From: Loxodes magnus | Taxonomy: Eukaryota; Ciliophora; Karyorelictea; Loxodida; Loxodidae | Direction of reading: 5' to 3' | DNA length: 64,000 nt | Assembly (NCBI GenBank): GCA_946699065.1 | Contig: CAMPDV010000039.1 | Span: 744,001-808,000, forward strand | In this document: positions 40,071-63,830 of the stretch, piece after piece | How the letters are laid out: every line of letters starts with the position of its first letter | How positions within the stretch are numbered: position 1 is the stretch's first letter | Notes under the pieces: generated by a model | The model's database searches: none | The model's input: only the letters and a program-made list of their open reading frames with translations | Told to the model about the DNA's origin: nothing | Made by a program: the position numbers and the translations under genes

Positions 40071-41491
40071 TAACTAAGACTTTTGAGTAGATTGAGAGCT
40101 CTGCTTCGTTTTCATTAAATATAGTAATAATTTCTAGAATCAATCTCTAAGTTTAAAAAATGCTTTAAATTATCGCAATTTTAGCTAATTTGTGTTGCTA
40201 ATGATAAAATAAATAATTCTTATTGTCTTTGCTTTTGTTTAGAAGTAAATAAAAAACAACTACGCTAAGGCTTAGCATACTAGAATTATTCTACTTCGAT
40301 TCTGCCATTTCTATTAAATAATCTATGAAAATTCTTTTTTTAAATTACGAAGGATCTTTCGAATTAAAATTTCTTCAATTTGTTTGAAAAATTGCATTGC
40401 TATTCCCATTTGTTCTCGAATGAATGCAAAATTTTATGGAAGTAATTGCTTTGAATTTAAAAGTTGCAGACTAATGATATTCTCTTAAAAATTATAAATC
40501 TTAAAATAGTTAAAAGGGAATTTTAAGGAAACATCATAGATCTTCTTTACATAAGATGAATTACAATTAGTTTCTTCAGGATACTTATTCAAGGTTTTTC
40601 AACATATACTTAGCTGCTCATATTTATTATTAATTAATCTTTGATATATAAAACCCCAATCATAGCTTGCTAGAAAATAAATTAGCTCTCAAATATTTTG
40701 TGGAACTATTGGACTAAAGCTTTATTACAAATCCTAACATTTTCACTACTTATCATAGCCAACTCATTATTATAAAACAATTTAAATATTAAAATAGTTT
40801 GCTACACTTCTCTATTAGAGCAGCTAAAATAAGAAATTCTAAGAAAGATAAATATTTACTCTCATAATTAAAGAGATTCATTTAGTAATTTCATTCATTT
40901 TAATATTTTTGAGTTAGTTCTTAAGACAATTTTTCTGCAAGTTTATCTCGTATAGTCTAAGATTCTATTCATAATTAATTTTTTAATTATTTCGATACGG
41001 AAAGCTTCAAATATCTAAGCTTTAATTTATAAAATTTTCAATCTAAGCTTTTAATTGAATTGCTTAAATATTAAATAGATGGATCTGGACTAAGCTTTTT
41101 TATAGGTTATAATTTTCTGATCTAAGCAAAGCGAAAATAGTAAAAAATTTTTGTGAAATCACAAAGATTTTTTACCTTTTAAGCTAGAATATATATTAAA
41201 TAAATGCTTTGAGGTTTTCTAAGACTTGAGGAACTTTAAGTAATTTATTTTTATTATCTGATTTAAATAAGAAATACAACTTCTATTTTCTAGAATGTTA
41301 AGCAATAATTAAAACTTATACTCTATTTATATCTAAGGTTACTAATTAAAGGAAAGAAGCATCTACTGAAATTAACAAAAGTCATAATCTAACCAAAAGT
41401 AGATAATTTAAAAAGAATAGCTAACTGACGTAGAATAACGAATATAAGTTTAAATTAGTAGTTATTTTATATGGTTATAACTATAAACAAA
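40071..41491. other. AT-rich region upstream of K4, unresolved
   Basis: Nothing supported here. It presumably includes the K4 promoter near its 3' end. Confidence 0.3.
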
Positions 41492-46795
<5,304 letters not shown>

Positions 46796-46861
46796 AAAAT
46801 AATATTTTACTTATTAATAATCATTAATATAGTTCTTTTATATTTAAAATTAATATAAAAA

Positions 46862-48003
46862 ATGGCAGAAGGTCTCAAGAAGGGTTTTTTGCAGGCTCCA
46901 TAGATAAAGGAGCAAAAACCAGAGACTTCTAATTCTTCATCCATCACGTCTTCTTTAATAAAATAATAATCTTCTTAATCTTAATAACCTCCAATAGTTG
47001 AAAATTTAAGACAATCCTAAATAAAATAAGAACTTAAATAAGCATAAGCAGAATAATTGAAAAGATGGTGGGAGCTGAGAATGACCTTCGTGACAACACT
47101 TTCTGGTTTTATGACTAGGGACAAGTTCCTTTCCTGTCGCTGAGAAAGTCCTTGGTCAGAGTCATTTTCTGAAGGGAACACTGTCTTTGAGATTATCCGC
47201 TCTTGGTAGGGGCTTGAAGCCTGGCTGCTCATAGCGATGGAGCTCCCTAGCAGTTGTTCCTGGAGCACAACAAGATATCCCCGTTATTCCATAAAAAGAG
47301 AGCGTCGGATCGTGCAATCGGAAAGGATTTTCGAGTCCAAAATTTTTTTTAGTCGAAATTAATTAAATAAGCATAAGCAGAATAAAAATAATAATAAAAT
47401 ATTGACTTTCTTCCTAAACTGAGACCAAGTAACTATAGGAAATAAGAGAATCCAAAAACGATGCAAAAACAGACAAATGAGGAATACATATTAATTGAAA
47501 GTCTTTTGAAATCTGTACGTATTCTGTAAGAAGAAGTAAAAATATTAAGATAAGAAAGCCAAAAATTATTAGAAAAAAGTTAAAATACTGAAGAAAGATT
47601 AGTCAAATAAGAAATCGAAGTATAGTAACTTGGACAAAAAAGAATAGAGCCTCTAATCTAAGAAAAAAAAATGGAAGTAGAAGATGATAGACAAATAGAA
47701 CCAACCAATATTAGAAGGATTCTCAAGAGATGTTACCTATGCTAATCAAGATTCCATAGATTCAAGAATCGCAAGATATACAAGGAAAAGATGAAAAGAA
47801 ACAGCGAAAAAGTCTGAAGAGAATTAACAAAAATTTATGTGACGATGGAAGGAAGAATTTACAGAAGAAAATTTTCCATTCGAGTTCCAGAACTCCGAAA
47901 AAACTGGATGACCCGAACTTTTATTTTAAGCATCTAGGAGCGATCACTGGATGTCAGTGGAAATGAGGTTGAAATACCTCAAAGCCACAAACACTATAAT
48001 TAA
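46862..48003 (+). CDS. coiled-coil protein gene interrupted by a repeat-flanked insert
   Basis: Starts MAEGLKKGFLQAPQIKEQKP, then Gln/Ser-rich sequence up to IKQELKQAQAEQ. At that point a 329-bp unit (insert plus one copy of a 23-bp repeat) interrupts it. Beyond the insert the frame resumes as KQQQNIDFLPKLRPSNYRKQ and a coiled coil (LLKSVRILQEEVKILRQESQ, ERLVKQEIEVQQLGQKR). Upstream and downstream frames differ by exactly the 329 bp (2 mod 3), so precise removal restores one 270-residue frame ending HKHYN-TAA before an (ATT)n tract. In the last third (from about 47705) the +1 frame looks more protein-like (EGFSRDVTYANQDSIDSRIA, KEEFTEENFPFEFQNSEKTG), so a one-base frameshift is possible. It starts 66 nt after the K4 stop, in the same frame. 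Function unknown. Confidence 0.65.
47034..47385. mobile_element. 306-bp GC-rich insert with 23-bp direct repeats (SINE-like or IES-like)
   Basis: Identical 23-bp direct repeats at 47034-47056 and 47363-47385 begin TTAAATAAGCATAAGCAG and flank a 306-bp segment whose base composition is far richer in GC than anything around it. The repeats look like a target-site duplication. Near the 3' end, GGATTTTCGAGTCC resembles a polymerase III B box or T arm, and a run of eight T follows, as in tRNA-derived SINEs. Precise loss of one repeat plus the insert restores the host frame, which also fits an internally eliminated sequence if this is germline DNA. A minus-strand open frame through it (47017-47268) has no recognised product. 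Confidence 0.7.
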
Positions 48004-48008
48004 GTATA

Positions 48009-48009
<1 letters not shown>

Positions 48010-48044
<35 letters not shown>
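48010..48044. repeat. (ATT)n microsatellite
   Basis: About eleven ATT units between the convergent 3' ends of the 46.9 kb gene and the 49.3 kb gene. Confidence 0.95.
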
Positions 48045-48046
<2 letters not shown>

Positions 48047-48129
48047 TATTTAAAATTAAAGTCGATTTTTAAATTCAATTAAATTCAAAAGTTTAAAGTA
48101 AAAGAGAATATATTTTTAAAAGACCTCTA

Positions 48130-49310
48130 AGCTCTACATTGCCTTTTGCAGAGTCCTGAATCTGCTTTTTTCAATGTTCCTTTCAGGTTTTCGCGATCGA
48201 CATTATTGTATGTTCTTCCTTCACAGTTTTCTTCACTAATATGATAGAAATTATTTCAAGTCATACCAGATTCAATTTCAGATTCATGTCGTATTGCAAG
48301 CTTTTTCTATCATTTCCTCCATAAATACATGCTGCTTTTACAGATGTGGTACTATTTCCCGAAATAGATTCTTTTTTCAACTATTCTTTTATCACTACTT
48401 TTTTAATATTCTCTTATTCTATGTCTATTAGAAAGTTTGCTTTTCTTTATTTTCTCTTTTTGATTCAACTTGATTTATTCTAATTTCAAATGAATATTCT
48501 CTTTCACTTCGTAGAGATGTTCCACTGCCTGTCAGATTCATTACCTCTGATATTCATTACACTCCAATCTATGCTGTTTTAATTCAGGATCAGGTGTCCA
48601 TTTCTTTTTTAGATAATTCCCTGAGAGAACAGAGCATTTTTCTATAAAGTTATGATTTTTACTTTTCTACATATTAGTTTGCTGTTTAAAATAATAGTTA
48701 TCTCAAACTTGCTTGGATCTTCACTATCATAAATCTTGATGAATTTAAGATTATTTTTTAATTTATTCCTAAAGATTTAATCTGAATCATTTTCTAAAAA
48801 ATTAATTAATTACATATAGATAGGTAACTTCTTTATTTTCTTGTAGTTTTTTTTCCTGTAAATCAACTTTCTTAATTACAATAAATACTGAATAAATTTT
48901 ACCATTATTGTTCTGTTGTTCTCTATTCTTTTTATCTAAATATCAGCTACATACTTTATGTACTGGTTTATATTATTATTAGCATATCATTACTCATTAA
49001 TAAGGAATATATAGGATTGTTCTGACTTACAGTTTTTAGTTCTTTAAATTTCTCATATTATTAATTCTGTCTATAATATTCTCCCTCAACTTTGATTTAA
49101 CGATGAATATAGAGCTAATTCCTATTGTAATATTGAGCTTTGAGATTTGAAAAATTTCCATAGAGTTTATTTAATCTAAAGTCGTTAATAAAAATCACTA
49201 TTAGTTTTTGCTAACTTTTAGTTCTTCATCTAAAGAAGGTTAAGATCGTTCGTTACATCCTACTAAGATTATTAGGTTTCGTTAGAGAGGTCTGCAATTT
49301 CTTGGGCATT
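48130..49310 (-). CDS. hypothetical protein, frame partly ambiguous
   Basis: Minus-strand coding-like sequence. One frame reads NAQEIADLSNETQQSQQDVT, then KFIKIYDSEDPSKFEITIIL, IYGGNDRKSLQYDMNLKL and ends near QIQDSAKGNVEL. Its charge pattern is the most protein-like of the three, though a second frame (KWTPDPELKQHRLECNEYQ) is also good near the 3' end. It converges on the 46.9 kb gene across the (ATT)n tract. No family is recognised. The start is unknown. Confidence 0.42.
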
Positions 49311-49329
49311 ATTTTATTTTATACACAAA

Positions 49330-52300
49330 AATATGAAGGAATTAAAACAATAGAATAGTTGAAAAAATCATAAAAATATAATTCCTTAATAAAGAAAAAA
49401 AAAAGCTTTAAGAGAATCAGTATATGTTCCATAATTTTCCGAATAGAATATTATTTATTGCTATATTTAAAAACCTAAATTTATATGTAGATAACTTTAA
49501 TTTAGTAGTGTAAACATAAAACTTAAAAGTTTAAATAAGTGTAAATTTTAGCAACTTAGTAAGCAATGCATCTATTATAGATAAATAAGATTATATATTT
49601 TTAAATTTAGTGAATGTGAAAGTAGTCAAACGCTAATTCTATGAAACAATAATATTTTTTAGTTTTTCAAATAAATGAAAGAGTTGATGGAATAAGATTA
49701 AGATGCTTTTTTTAAGTGGCATTACTTATATTCCAAAAATTACGTTTATTTTAGAAGAAGCATTCATATAACCATGCTATAAGTAATGAATTAAAAATTT
49801 AGGTTTAAACTTAAAGGAAAAATCTAAATGAAATAAAATTCCAAGATTGAATTAGAGCCAAATAAAAAACAATTTATCTCTCATAAAAAACTCAAAATTA
49901 TGAAAACTTCTTATATCCAAGCGAAAATAGGGTAAAAAATAACTTATTATCTTACTTTAAATTAATTATGGAATTTTAAGGTGCAAACTGAAATTAAGGA
50001 TATTTTAGGCCATTATCATAATTAGTTAAAAAGCTTCCATCAAGATAATAGCCTTCAACTATAGAGACTTTTTTAAATTAGGTTAGTTTTATTAATTTTT
50101 GATTACATTAAATGAATATTAGAGACTGCATATGATAACTTTTTAAGTTTGTTTTCTATTATAAAAATGAAAACAAAAATTCCCTTCTTCAGTAATACCT
50201 TATAAAACTTAACAGAATGTAATATCTATATAAAAGTGAATCTCCTTACTTATAAATTAATTACATAGCTTAATAAATAATTTGGAATAACTGTAGCATT
50301 CTTAGAAAATTATTAAGAAAAGTATCTAATTTAATTTAATTTTCATCATTAAACTCTTCTACAAATTAATAGATTAAATTAATTAAAAAATTTAATCTTA
50401 AAGGTAAATTAAAGAAATAACCTTATATATACTTTAAATAAATGAGTAGAGCAACATTATTTTTATTAAGAAAGAAAGTAACTTTGAATTTAAGTTTTGA
50501 ATAACAAAAAGAGAATAATTTAATTTAGGTAAAATTAAGCAAACTCACATAGTTAAAAAGAATTAAAATTTCCAGTGTTAGATGTTTAAATTTAATTGAA
50601 AATAAATTTAGGCTAATAATTTTAAATAATTAATAAAAAGAAGAAAAGCTCTATTTATTACTAAATTAGAGTACTTCTATTTATATTTTCTTAAAATAAG
50701 ATAACTCAACTTATAATATCAATTAGAGCATATTAAATCATCAAAAGATAAATAGCAGGGAAAATATATTTAGAAGAGAAGATTCTAAAGATATAAAAAA
50801 GAAGAAATAATTAGATATTCTGCACTGAATTTAACTTGAATAAATTAATAGATGGAAAATTATTATAAATAATATTTTATATGTAAAAATAATCTATTAC
50901 ATTATAATCAGAACACACATTTAATTTTCTTAATTATTTCTATTATAGTTTCTTTTAAATTTACTTTTAATAGCTTCCTTTTTCACAATTCTTTTAAATT
51001 TTTAAAGTTTTTTTTAATTTAAGAAGCTATAATTTTTTATTTAAATAATCATGTAGAACAAATTTTGATTTAATTTAGAACTTTTATTGTAAGTTAATAT
51101 CTCTATATTATAAATTTAAAAATCTTATTTGTTAATTACTCTATCATATCAAACAGTAAATTGATTATAAAATATTTTCCTTTTTTGGTAAATCAATTTC
51201 GGTATTTGATTGTTTAATTTCTTCCAAAGAAGATAACTTTTTATTTAATGTTTATAAGATTTAAGAATTAAAAACACTTATTCCTTTTTATCTTTTAATA
51301 AATTTATTCTTATTATAAATTAAAAACTATTTAATTACAATACTAAATTTCTAGGTAAATGATATATAGTATGATATAGCATAATAATAAGCTTTAGTCA
51401 ATTAATTATAATAATTATGCTCTCAGTTTAAAATAATAGATATACCTTATTTGGTATAGATCTAATTATAAATAGACAAATTATATAATCTTTATATAAC
51501 TAATAAACATCTCCATTCTTAAAAGCACTATCTATTATTCACATTTTTGTTACTTTATTTCAATTAATAATCATTTTTTGTTTTCTAGACAGCTCTTTAT
51601 AATCCAATAAAAATCAAATAACGTCATTATTAAAATTTAGTTCGCGATTTAATTTCTAGACGAAAAAAAGAAATTAAATTTAAAAATCCATGTATATATC
51701 TTATGATCAATCTTTATTGATTTTTTTAAACATTTATTTAATTTAAACTAAAGATCCTAATTTATAGATGTAAATTCTATCTTAAGTTTTAGGAAAATTA
51801 TAGGAAACATTAAGCATTTAGTAAAGTTTTTTAGTGAGACTGTATTATTTCGATTATTCTTTAGATCTCAAATAAAGAAATAATTTATTTTATATTATAT
51901 ATAAAGTTTACCTTTATTTTTATTATTCTAACTTAAATGGCTCTAATTAGAAATAAACAACATTTGCTTTATCTAAGAAATATGATGTAATGTTTCATTA
52001 TCCCCCGCACATTATCAGGATAGAATAATCCTATCTAAATTCTTTCTTCATTTTTAATCCTAAAATTTTTCTTTAATTTTAATTTTTTTTTCTTTTGAAT
52101 ATCAACCATTTTCATAAAGGCTTACTAAGTGTTATAAATCAAACTTAAAAGTATCGTTTCCTAAATTAATTAATCTCACCTTCAAACTTTAAACATGAAA
52201 GATAATTAAGTCTTTAATTATTTAGTGTCTGAGAAAGAAAAATTGCATTATACTTGCTTTCGCTGTAATGATACCAACTTGTCATTTAATTTTTTTCTTT

Positions 52301-53400
52301 CAAGCTAGTAAATTAAAGAATTAATAATTATAACTATAACCATATCCAATTTTCTATACCGATTTTACTCAGCATTGAGTCTACTCTTTCATTCTGAAGT
52401 TTATCCAATTTGGCATATAACAAGATAAAAAAATGAAAAATTTCATAAAATTTACAGCAATCTCATTAGCTCTTTTATAGAGTTTCAATTATAAAGTTTT
52501 ATAATAATTTTAACTTTAAAGCTCAAAAGTTATTTAATAAAATTTCACTCCTACATTTTAAACTATTTTACTCATAACTCTTTTTATTCTTTTATAGTGT
52601 CAGATTACAAACTAAAATATACAGATAAAGCTTTTATTATTTTATTATTTAAATAGGATTTAAACTAAAGTTCTATTAATTTATCTTTGCTTTCCTAGTT
52701 ATTATTATATCTCTTTTAAAACTCTATTTTATTCTTTAATTTTACTAAATCTTTAATTTGAAGTAGTTAATAAGATCCAGTCTCCTTTAAAGGAGACATT
52801 TAAAATTCTAAACTAGGATATAAAAGATACGAAAGCAGCATTTTTTATTAATTTAACTTTACCGAATAAGCTTACACTTTCAAAAAGAGCTTTAATAGAG
52901 ATATTTAATCTATCTATATCATTTCTAAATAGCTTAATTGTTTATCTCTATATTTTATAATAATAGTTATAAAATTATTAAAGTCATTAGTATGAAGTGG
53001 ATAAAAGCTATAAGTGAAATTAAAAGTACCTTTATATAAGTTTAAGTGTTGAATGCTCTTGAATTTATTTATTATATATTATACTTTAAAGATATTTCAA
53101 TTCTAATAGCCTATTTTCTTAAGGTTATAAGTAAAATTAATAATTTAATTATCAATTCTTACTACTAGGATATTAAAGCTAGAAATTATTCTCATTTTTA
53201 GCAAACTTTAAATAAATATACAACCCTAGATTTACTACTAAAAATTGTTTAGTTTTTTAGCTTTAGAATAGAAATTATTGAAATCATAATGGATTTAGAT
53301 TTTATTATATTGTAATTAATAATCTAATATCTAGTAAATATTTCAAACGAAGGATTATACAAATCTTATGCATTTATTGTAAGTTAATTAGAAATTTAAC
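49330..53400. other. very AT-rich region, nothing resolved
   Basis: About 4 kb with long A/T runs. I found no conserved family member, tRNA, structured RNA or clear repeat. Short coding-like frames occur but none long or acidic enough to report. Confidence 0.35.
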
Positions 53401-53439
53401 TTCATTTAAGCTTTTCTTAGACTAAGGAAATCCTTCAAT

Positions 53440-54900
53440 TATTTTCCATTAACTACATTTATATGCTTAAAATTAGTTCCTTATTAAATTACTAACGTAT
53501 CTTTGATATATTTTGCATTTTAGATTCTTTTCTTTAAGTTAATTTTTCTTCTTTATTTCAAACTTATAAAATAGTTGCTTTTCTCTTAATAAAGTAAATC
53601 TCATTTACTTTTAAATTTTATTTGAATTGAAAATAATTTTAGGGATATTGAGACAAGAATATAAATGAAAGCTAATTCATGAAATTAATTTTGCAGCTAA
53701 GATTATCTAATATATCTAATAATTTAAAAGTAGAAACAAATAGTAGTCAAATAAAATTAATGAAATACATCTACTTTTATTAAAAATCTAAACTAATTAC
53801 TAATTAATTCTATCAAATTTACTTATAATTATTAACTCTTTATACCTTAATTTAAGTATTCCTGTTTAATTTTACCCATTAATTAAATTGCCTAGGAAGT
53901 TTCCTTTATAAATTAATTATTAAGAAACGATGGTCTAGTTTATAAATTGATTCTCTTTACTCAAGTTACAAACTTTGCTTTTTTCATCTAATATTTTATG
54001 AATTTGCTAGGCATTTATTTATATTTAGGTACTTAAAATCTTTCTTTTGCATCCTACTGATTTGAGAATAGACTTTCCTTTACGTTTTTTAGTTAATATA
54101 ATTTTCAAGAATAAAAGCATGAAGTTATAATCTATTCAGCTAGTCTTAATTAGTTGAATCATAAATTTGCAAACTACTCTTTCATTATATTTTCGCAAAA
54201 TCGATTATTATATCTATTATTGATTATTATTTCACACTTATCTTGCTGAAATTACAAATGTTTTAAACCTTCTTTTAATTTGTTTATTTTGCTTATTTTA
54301 TTCTGGTTAATTTATTATTTGATTTACTTGCTTATTTCTAAATTATTTTTCTTTTTCTTATTTTTCTAGAAATTTTTATTTCCTCACATTCTTGGTTGAT
54401 TATTTTATTACAACTTTAATAAATTTACTATAACTAAACAGGCTTCACCTTAACATTTAATCTTAAATGGTTTTTGCTCATTAATCTTAAAACTTATTTA
54501 GCATGTTCTTAAAATTAAGTGCTATAATTCTTTTTTAAAGCATGATATTTCAACTTAGTTTTCATTTAATCTTCTTCTATTAAATTATCTAACTCATTAT
54601 TATTTTTACCTCTATTTTTACTTTATAAAGTTTTAGCTTAAACTTTTACCTACATTCTTTGAAATTCCCTTTAAAATAGCTACTTAATCTATGATAAAAG
54701 GAATAATTTATCTAGAATTGTTTAGATAAAAGTCACATTTTTTAATTTTTAAGTTCTCAATCAGGTTTTGCCTTTTCTTTTATATTCTCAGCGTTGTCAA
54801 TTATTAAAATAATTTCAGTCTTTATCAGACCCCCTTTACCAAAAACTGATATCTGGGGATAAAAAGCTTTAAATTTGATGGAAGTAGTATTTATTAGTTA
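53440..54900 (-). CDS. hypothetical protein
   Basis: A minus-strand frame reads through as a charged protein: ISVFGKGGLIKTEIILIIDN, then AENIKEKAKPDWELKN, KVKIEVKNNELDNLIEEDQ, MKTKLKYHALKKNYSTQFQE and LNVKVKPVQLQQIYQSCNKI, then QECEEIKISRKIRKRK. The continuity over several hundred codons and the acid/base balance support coding. An ATG-led segment begins at MKTKLKYHALKK, but the true start may be upstream. Ends are approximate. No domain is recognised. The remaining 300 bp to K5 should include the K5 promoter. Confidence 0.42.
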
Positions 54901-55204
54901 CCTCTTTAATACTTAAAAGCTATTAAATTAAAGCTTAGAGAAATCTAAAGTCTTTATTATCCTTTTATTTCTCTCCATACTTTAAAATTAAATCATTAGC
55001 TTATGTAATTTCCTAAAATTGTTGAATTACTAGCTAAGATAAAATCAAGCAATGTTATATTAAATAGTTCTTAAGTTTAGTTCTATTTTCATTATATAAG
55101 AATAGAATTTTCTAAATAAAGTAGCAAAAGATTAGATTTATAGTAATAGAGTCACTAGATGCAAATAGAATATTATTAGATTATTTTAACTTATTATTAT
55201 AAAG

Positions 55205-60533
<5,329 letters not shown>

Positions 60534-61005
60534 TTACTTTTATAATTTGATTACTAAAATTTAATTAATCTTAACTTAAATAGGTCTTTTAAATAAAAGT
60601 TTCCTTTATAATCTCATGAGCTTTTTCCTTATAAACTTAATATAATTTAAATTTAAGATCATGATCTTGTTAAAATTTAAAGACGAAAGTAGTGCATTTA
60701 AGGATTTATTTATATATTAAACTCTATTGAAAGGCAACTAAGGGAAGCTAATTAAATCTACTTAAATTTCTAAGAAAATCTAAGCAAAGTTTGTGAAAAA
60801 TAGCTTTTAATTTACCTGATAAATGTCTAAGATCAGTGCCCAATATATATCTAATACAAATAGCTTTTAGTTTGCTTAATGTAGAAAGTAAAAATTTAAA
60901 GTTTCAAATTCTTTTTAAAATTCTGAAATTTACAATTCGGAGATCTAATTTTTTAGCAAAACATATAAGTCAATCATTTCATATTTTTTAATTTACTTCT
61001 TTCGA

Positions 61006-62380
61006 ATGGATAAAAAATCTAAACATAAAGTATCTGCTTAAATAAAAAACGAGATTAATATTTTAGTTAATCATTGGAAATACCTTTAGTTTAAATAAGA
61101 AGAGAAGGATATTAACTTTATGATGATGTTTAAATCAAAGAGTATCTAAAATAATTATTACTATGAATATCTTAGTGACTTAGTTCTACCATAAAACATG
61201 TATTACCTTAAATAAATTTAAATATTTAAGATGCAATAAGGAGATTTAGCAGGATGATTATTTTATAACTGATTGAAAATAGTTTCATATTATTAGTTTA
61301 AAGGTTTATTTAGAGACTCATTAATGAAGAAAAATAATTATTTCTATAAACAAATTCAGAAAATTACTGAAGATCAGAAAAATTCCTTGGTTATTGTATT
61401 CTCCAGAGAGTTCTTTGTATAGTAATGAGATTACTAAAAGTTTTATCAAATAGGAAATAAAAAAGTGAAAAGAGTTAAAGAAATAAAAGTTTAAAAAGAA
61501 TGTTCTACATATCTCTAGACGTTTAATCCAAATATATGAACTTGCATAGAGTAAGAGAAAAATTTCGGCTTTTATAGATACTTTAAACTCGGTGGATTGA
61601 TAAAATTAATAGAGTGAAAAATCAGTTAAAATTCGCTTATTCAATTCTTAGAATAAAAGAAAGATAAATGTATCTGTTTTAAAAGTAAGATGACTTTGAT
61701 GACTTTGGTTAAAATCAGGACAGAAATCCGAGGGTAAAATAAATAAATAAATTTCTATAAACTACTCATAGAAAACTTCGCAGTGATTGCATATATTTAG
61801 ATTTATAAGAATTAATGGTTGGATATATACTAAAACACTATAATTGAAAAGTTTATAAATATTCCTGAGTTACTCTCACTAATTTATTTTTGATATGATA
61901 AAGAGTTACAGTTAGACTTAAGATAATAAGCCTATAATTAAATTAAACATAATTTTTATTATTAATTAATTTAAAATTGGATAAAATTAAAATTGGAGAG
62001 TCTATAAATCATTTTAATTTGAAAGTTAAATTGATAGATAAAATTAGCTTTACATTGCTTAATACTTTGATTCAATTAAGGATTTAGTCTTTAAATAAGT
62101 TTTAACTAATTATGTAATAAAATTTAATAATTCTATTTAGGTTGATACTTAGAAATCTCTTTTAGCAGTTGACATTCTGCATAGAATTATTTAAAAAGAA
62201 ATTATTAAAAGAATTATTAAAGCAAAAATAATACAAACTATTGCAATAGCTTTTTGAAATTTATTGGATATTCAAAGAATTTTGCTAAGAAATATAAATA
62301 GATTAGACCAATTGTCAATGCATACTGATTATGTAATTCATCAAATTTATAAACTTAGATTGTGAATTACTCTTAAATTT
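61006..62380 (+). CDS. hypothetical protein 3' of K5 (companion-gene family)
   Basis: The frame starting MDKKSKHKVSAQIKNEINIL is conserved with the gene after K3 (shared MDKK, LQF..EEKDI and IFK..Q.DL..LF, same phase) and continues as a charged, partly hydrophobic protein (RDSLMKKNNYFYKQIQKITE, LGGLIKLIEWKISQNSL). From about 62020 a different frame is better (YFDSIKDLVFKQVLTNYVIK, LAVDILHRIIQKEIIKRI), so a frameshift, intron or second gene lies between. The 470 bp before the ATG also aligns with the K3 and K1 3' flanks. No domain is recognised. Confidence 0.5.
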
Positions 62381-62519
62381 AATTAATATATATTAAAATT
62401 TAGCTTCTAAAAGAATTATTAGCTTCTAAGTTTATTAATTACTAAGAAACATTAGATTGCTAAATTTAATCTAATTTATTATTGATTTAAAGATTTAATT
62501 AAGTGTATAATTATTTTAA

Positions 62520-63830
62520 TTTGCTAATTAGTTTAATGTATTATACTTCCTTTCTTTCATATAATACTTTAAGTTTAACTTTAAATAATCTATTTGCGTT
62601 ATTTATCACTTTAATAGTTTCCTTTAAATTTTGTTTAGAAGAAATGTATTTTAGTTAAATTTAGATTTAAAGTACTTTATTTCTTTCTTCTTAATGAAAT
62701 TTAGTTTCTAATATTAATTTTCTATTTATGCTTTCTATCTACAGTTATAGCTATTTTTAAATCAATATTTTCTTTCAGGAAATATGCTTTAGCTTTATGA
62801 ATAAAATTTTTCCTTTTTCTATTTATTTATAAAAACTAAGCCAAATGATTTGCTTTTAAGAGAGAATTGAGCAGGCTTAAAATAATAATAACTAAAGTTA
62901 GGTAAAGTTTTAGGTAAATACCTTATCTTATCCCTGAATAGAAAGAAATATAACTTAATTTAATATTTTATTTATTAAAGAAAGTATAGTTGAGTATAAT
63001 GCTTATAGCTATTAAATTCTTATATTGATTAAGTAAATAGATAAAGCTTATTATATATATTCAATAAATTCTAAAATAATCATTTAACCTGTTATTATAT
63101 GAAATCCAATGTGTTATACCTATATTAATTATTAATTTATCTAGATATTATTTTTTTAGCTATTTACACCAGGATATTTTCAGAATAGTGATATAGTAAG
63201 ATTTTTTGCCTAAGTAAAATGTTTCTAATATCTTTATATATATGAAGAATTCCCTTGAAAAATCTCTCAGCTGGTTATACCAATTAAATCTTAAAGGTAA
63301 CTAAATACTAATTTAAAATATTTCCAACTTTTGAACTTCTAGGAATTTAGATAATTTACACATAAACAATTTATCATTCTATTTCTTAATTGAAATATAC
63401 TTTGCTTATAACTTTTAGAAGCATTGCCTTACGGTTAAAGAAATCAATCAGAAATTTCCTATTTCAGTGAAATTTTTCTTTAATTTACTCCTTTCCTTAA
63501 AAATTCTTAAGTTTATTCACTTCTTTTAATCCCTAATACTTTCTACCTTTATTTTTTGAGTCCTTCTACCTTTGCATAATTTTTTCTTTCTCATATTTAT
63601 GATAATTTTGCTAACTAATTTAAGAAATAATGGATCCTATTAATTTTTTCTTCCTTTTTATTCAGAATCTTTTGCAATTAATAGTTTTTCATCCTTTAAA
63701 TATTGAATCTTCACAAAAATATCCTTATTATTTCACATAGGTATCTTCTCTTAATTTCTTGATCTTAACTTTATAACTGATTTCGTGTGTTAATGAGTAT
63801 TTACAAAATATTATATTAGACTAAGTTTCA
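62520..63830 (-). CDS. hypothetical protein, boundaries uncertain
   Basis: A minus-strand coding-like frame with charged stretches: SYKVKIKKLREDTYVKQQGY, KYEKEKIMQRQKDSKNKGRK, YQGLKEVNKLKNFQGKEQIK and VISKVYFNQEIEQQIVYVQI. Near the other end, KAYFLKENIDLKIAITVDRK reads well. No start or stop could be fixed, and the two parts may belong to different genes. From 63830 to the end of the window I see nothing to report. Confidence 0.35.

Noticed and set aside
47017-47268. Minus-strand open frame of 83 codons inside the insert
   Set aside because: Open by composition in the GC-rich insert. It extends into the host repeat and has no recognised product.
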